Shown: in pieces, positions 60,005-64,000 of the stretch
Layout of the letters: every line of letters starts with the position of its first letter
How positions within the stretch are numbered: the stretch's first letter is position 1
Assembly: GCA_029931535.1 (NCBI GenBank)
Contig: JAQPZY010000557.1
Location: 171,308 to 235,307, forward strand
DNA from: Margaritifera margaritifera
Lineage: Eukaryota > Mollusca > Bivalvia > Unionida > Margaritiferidae
Reading direction: 5' to 3'
Length of the DNA stretch: 64,000 nt
The notes under the pieces: generated by a model
The model's input: the letters and a program-made list of their open reading frames with translations, nothing else
What the model was told of the DNA's origin: nothing
Databases searched by the model: none
Made by a program: the position numbers and the translations under genes

Positions 60005-63000
60005 TCAGTGTTAGAAAGCACTTTATTCTTTTTTGTGCATATGTGTTTCCATCGAAGCAATTGTGATTTTATTGAAACTCCTTATACATTTTGACATCAA
60101 CGTCTTGACGGTCATTAATTATGAGTATCACTAGAATGTGTATTCTCCTGACACCAAATTTGCTGACAGTGATGTATTGGTGAGTAGAATGCAACACTCT
60201 ATCTATCTACAGAACAACTTGATGACAGTATTCCAGTTGGGTATGTAACATGACACATTATACCGGTTTGTATCATCTTGTTCAACACAACGCCATATCA
60301 TGACGATTTCATCATTTGCATACTTTTCTAGAATTTGAGGTCAAAATGTAGGAAAGACTCTGTTATGCGCACTAAGGCGTCATTGGAAATAGGTTGATTC
60401 AAATCGTGAGGTATATTGGCCTTTTCCCCACAGGTGCCTTACTTTAAGGCTGTGGATGTGAAAAGAGATATGGTCTTCTAACATAAAATAATTGCATCGT
60501 TGTCAACAAGTTGCTCGAAATACATCTAGTGTCACCTTATCCTGATAATTTCTAAGCCTTGCACATGTTGCACCTTCTGACACGATCTTGTTGGCAATAA
60601 TGCAATTGTGAGCAGACTATAACACTTGTTTCCATGTTGCCATCTCATGTAGGTAATGTGGTATTCTTTATACCTGTTTATAACAGTTTGTACAGAATGA
60701 TCCAATCAGAAACATTCTATGATACCTTGTCAGCTTCTTGAGAAAGTGCAATTGTGTCTGTAACCGAACACTTTATGTCTGCTTACATGACCGTATTCAC
60801 AATGCTGGAATTGTGAATGTTGCATAAATACTTCATCCCACTTCAGCTCAAGGTAGTGATAATGGTACAAAATAAGTACACCATAGGATTTTATCCTTTT
60901 CAAATCAATGTCTTGACAATAATGTCATTGTCAGTGTTAGAAAGCACTTTATACTTTTGTGTACAGACGTGTTTCCAACGAAGCAATTGTGACTTTATTG
61001 AAACTCCTTATACATTTTGACATCAACGTGTTGACGGTCATTCAATTCTGAGTATCACTAGAATGTGTATGTCTCCTGACGCCAATTTGCTGACAGTGAT
61101 GTATTGGTGAGTAGAACGCAAAACTCTATCTCTCGTAACAACAAATTGATGACACTATTCCAGTTGGGTATATAACATGACACATTATACCGTTTTGTAT
61201 CATCTTGTTCAAAACAACACCATATCATGACGATTTCATCATTTGCATACTTTTCTAGAATTTGAGGTCAGAATGTAGGAAGGGATCGGTTATGCGCACT
61301 AAGGTGTCATTGGAAATAGGTTGATTCAAATCGTGAGGAATGTTTGTCTTTTCCCCACAGGTGACGTACTTTAATGCTGTGGATGTGTAAGGAGATATGG
61401 TCTTCTGACATAAAATAATTGCATCATTGTCAACAAGTTGCTCTAAAAACAACTTGTGTCACGTTATCCCGATAATTTCTAAGCCTTGCACATGTTGCAC
61501 CTCTTGACACCAACTTGTTGGCAATAGTGCAATTCTGAGAAGACCATAACACTTGTTTCCATGTTGCCATCTCGTGTAGGTAATGTGGTATTCTTTATAC
61601 CTGTTTACAACAGTTTGTACAGAATGATCCAATCAGAAACATTTTATGATACCTTATCAGCTTCTTGAAAAAGTTAAATTTTGAACGTAACTTTACACTT
61701 TATGTCTGTTTACATGACCGTATTTACATTGATGCAATTGTGAATTAATGTAGCAAAAGACTTCATCCCTCTTTTTCTCAAGGTAGTCAGAATTCTGCAA
61801 AATAAATACTCCATTGAATTTTACCCTTTTCATATCATTGTCTTGACAATAATGTCATTGTATGTGTCAGAAAATACTTTATCCTTTTCTGTTCAGACGT
61901 GTTTCCAACGAAGCAATTTTGACTTTATTGAAACACCTGATACATTTTGACATCAACGTGTTGACAGTCATGCAATTCTGAATATAACTAGAATGTGTAT
62001 GTCTCCTGAAGCCAATTTGCTGACAGTGATGTATTGGTGAGAAGAATGCAATACTCTATCTAACTTAACAACAACTTGATGACATTATTCCAACTTGATG
62101 ACAGTATTCCAATTGGGCATGGAACATGACACATTATGCCGGTTTGTATATTCTTGTTCAACACAACACCTTATCATGACGATTACATCATTTGCATACT
62201 TTTCAAGAATTTGAGGTCAAAATGTATGAAGGGCTCTGTTATGCGCACTAATGCGTCATTATAAACAAGTTGATGCAAATCGTAAGGAATATTTGTCTTT
62301 TCCAAACAGGTGACTTACTTTAAGGCTGTGGATTTGAAAAGAGATATGTTCCTCTGACATAAAATAATTGCATCATTGCCAACAACTTGCTCTAAAAACA
62401 AATAGTTTCACGTTATCCTGATAATTTCTACCTTTGCACATGTTGCACCTTCTGACACGAACTTGTTGGCAATAATTCAATTGTGAGCAGACCATAACAC
62501 CTTTTTCCATGTTGCCATCTCGTGTAGTAAATGTGGTTTTCTTTATACCTGTTTACAACAGTTTGTTCATAATGATCCAATCAGAAACATTCTAGGATAC
62601 CTTGTCAGCTTCTTGAGAAAGTGCAATTGTGTCTGTAATTTAACACTTTATGTCTGCTTACATGACCGTATTCACAATGCTGCAATTGTCAATGTAGCAA
62701 AAATACTTCATCCCACTTCAGCTCAAGGTAGTGAGAATGGTACAAAATAAGTACACCATAGGATATTATCCTTTTCAAATCATTGTCTTGACAATAATGT
62801 AATTGTCAGTGTTAGAAAGCACTTTATTCTTTTTTGTACAGACGTGTTTCAATCGAAGCAATTGTGACTTTATTGAAACACCTTATTCATTTTGACATCA
62901 ACGTGTTGACGGTCATTCAATTCTGAGTATCACTAGAATGTGTATGTCTCCTGCCGCCAATTTTCTGACAGTGATGTATTGGTGAATATAATGCAACACT

Positions 63001-63482
63001 CTGTCTCTCTTCACAACAACTTGATGACAGTATTCCAGTTGGGTATGTAACATGACACATTATACCGGTTGTATCATCTTGTTCAACACAACGCCATATC
63101 ATGACGATTTCATCATTTGCATTCTTTTCTAGAATTTGAGGTCAAAATGTAGGAAAGACTCTGTTATGCGCACTAAGGCATCATTGGAAGTAGGTTGATT
63201 CAAATCGTGAGGAATATTTGCCTTTTCCCACAGGTGCCTTACTTTAAGGTTGTGGATGTGAAAAGAGATGTGGTCTTCTGACATAAAATAATTGCATCAT
63301 TGTCAACAAGTTGCTCGAAAAACAACTAGTGTCACCTTATCCTGATAATTTCTAAGCCTTGCAAATGTTGCACCTTCTGACACGAACTTGTTGGCAATAA
63401 TGCAGTTGTGAGCAGAACATAAGAGCTGTTTCCATGTTGCAACCTCGTGTATATAATTTTAATATTCTTTATACCTGTTTAC

Positions 63483-64000
63483 TCATAATTGCATGACTGT
63501 AAAAACCTTGATGTCAAAATGTATAAGGTGTTTCAATAAAGTCAGAATTCCTTCGTTGGAAACACGTCTGTACAGAAAAGGATAAAGTGCTTTCAGACGC
63601 TTACAATGACATTATTGCCAAGACAATGATTTGAAAAAGATACGATTCTATCGTGTACTTATTTTGTACATTCTCACTACCTTGAGCTAAAGAATGATGA
63701 AGTATTTTACTACATTCACAATTGCATCATTGTGAATACGGTCATGTAAACAGATATAAAGTGTTCGGTTATAGCCACAATTGCACTTTCTCATGAAGCT
63801 GACAATGTATCATATAATTTTTCTGATTGAATCATTCTGTACAAACTGTTGTAAACATGTAAAAAGAATACCACATTACCTACACGAGGTTGTAACATGG
63901 AAACAGGTGTTATGGTCTGCTCATAATTGCTTTATTGCCACCAAATTCGTGTGTGAAAGTTCAACACGTGCAAGGCTTAGAAATTATCAGGATAACGTGA
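63483..64000 (-). repeat. Satellite in inverted orientation
   Basis: From 63483 the sequence is the reverse complement of the satellite. It reads backwards through TCATAATTGCATGACTG, CAATAAAGTC, GGAAACACGTCTGTAC, CATTGTGAATACGGTCATG, CATTACCTACACGAGG and ATTATCAGGATAACGTGA. The forward array breaks after ATACCTGTTTAC (about offset 552) and joins the inverted copy near its monomer end. The inverted part continues to the window edge. Confidence 0.92.

Larger units (their letters stand above)
47285..63482. repeat. Diverged 926-bp satellite, right flank
   Basis: Plus-orientation monomers with starts at 48054, 48980, 49908, 50835, 51804, 52730, 53657, 54597, 55524, 56455, 57351, 58280, 59203, 60129, 61056, 61986 and 62931. 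Typical periods are 926-931 bp. Exceptions are explained: 969 and 940 bp (43-bp tandem duplications near 51.45 and 54.25 kb; the second unit also lost about 28 bp near 53.94 kb), 896 bp (about 30 bp lost near 56.52 kb), and 945 bp (a 19-bp duplication at 62073-62110). The first unit also lost about 44 bp near 47846. Open frames up to 138 codons (48559-48975) occur in single copies only and are not conserved. Confidence 0.92.

Noticed and set aside
1121..63482. CENP-B box (TTCGNNNNANNCGGG) in the monomer
   Set aside because: I looked for CGGG and CCCG in the consensus by eye and found none apart from a single-copy variant near 61.47 kb, so no box is claimed.

Overview
The window is animal (eukaryotic) DNA dominated by one tandem satellite with a basic monomer of about 926 bp. 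I see no host gene, tRNA or rRNA. The sequence is AT-rich, and its only substantial coding region belongs to an LTR retrotransposon. That element has a pol order (integrase before reverse transcriptase) and a SCAN-like capsid known from Gmr1-like Ty3/Gypsy elements of aquatic animals. A fish or marine invertebrate host is therefore plausible, but the species cannot be fixed from this window.

Layout: 1-1120 is non-satellite, AT-rich DNA with no supported gene. 1121-4514 holds about 3.6 diverged monomers. 4515-31848 is a highly homogenised higher-order-repeat (HOR) core, with a dimer A (about 924 bp) + B (about 927 bp) repeated every about 1,853 bp for 14 full copies plus a partial one. In its right half alternate dimers differ, giving a 3.7-kb tetramer. 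31849-63482 is a diverged flank of single monomers with private deletions, duplications and shared subfamily variants. At 63483 the satellite flips to the opposite strand and runs off the window.

Two mobile elements interrupt the diverged flank, and none interrupts the core. 34363-35912 is a 1,550-bp LTR-like insertion (TG...CA ends, 5-bp TACAG target duplication) that splits one monomer cleanly. 41255-47284 is a minus-strand Gmr1-like Ty3/Gypsy element. It has a 754-bp 5' LTR, a tRNA-Pro-like primer binding site, and one long gag-protease-integrase-RT-RNase H reading frame broken by three in-frame stops. A polypurine tract follows, then a 3' LTR truncated to 179 bp.

The homogeneous multimeric core, flanked by diverged monomers that collect transposons, is the architecture known for centromeric or pericentromeric satellites in other animals. 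That functional reading is inference. Within each monomer there are repeated dyad motifs and a long imperfect foldback that the simple label 'satellite' does not explain.
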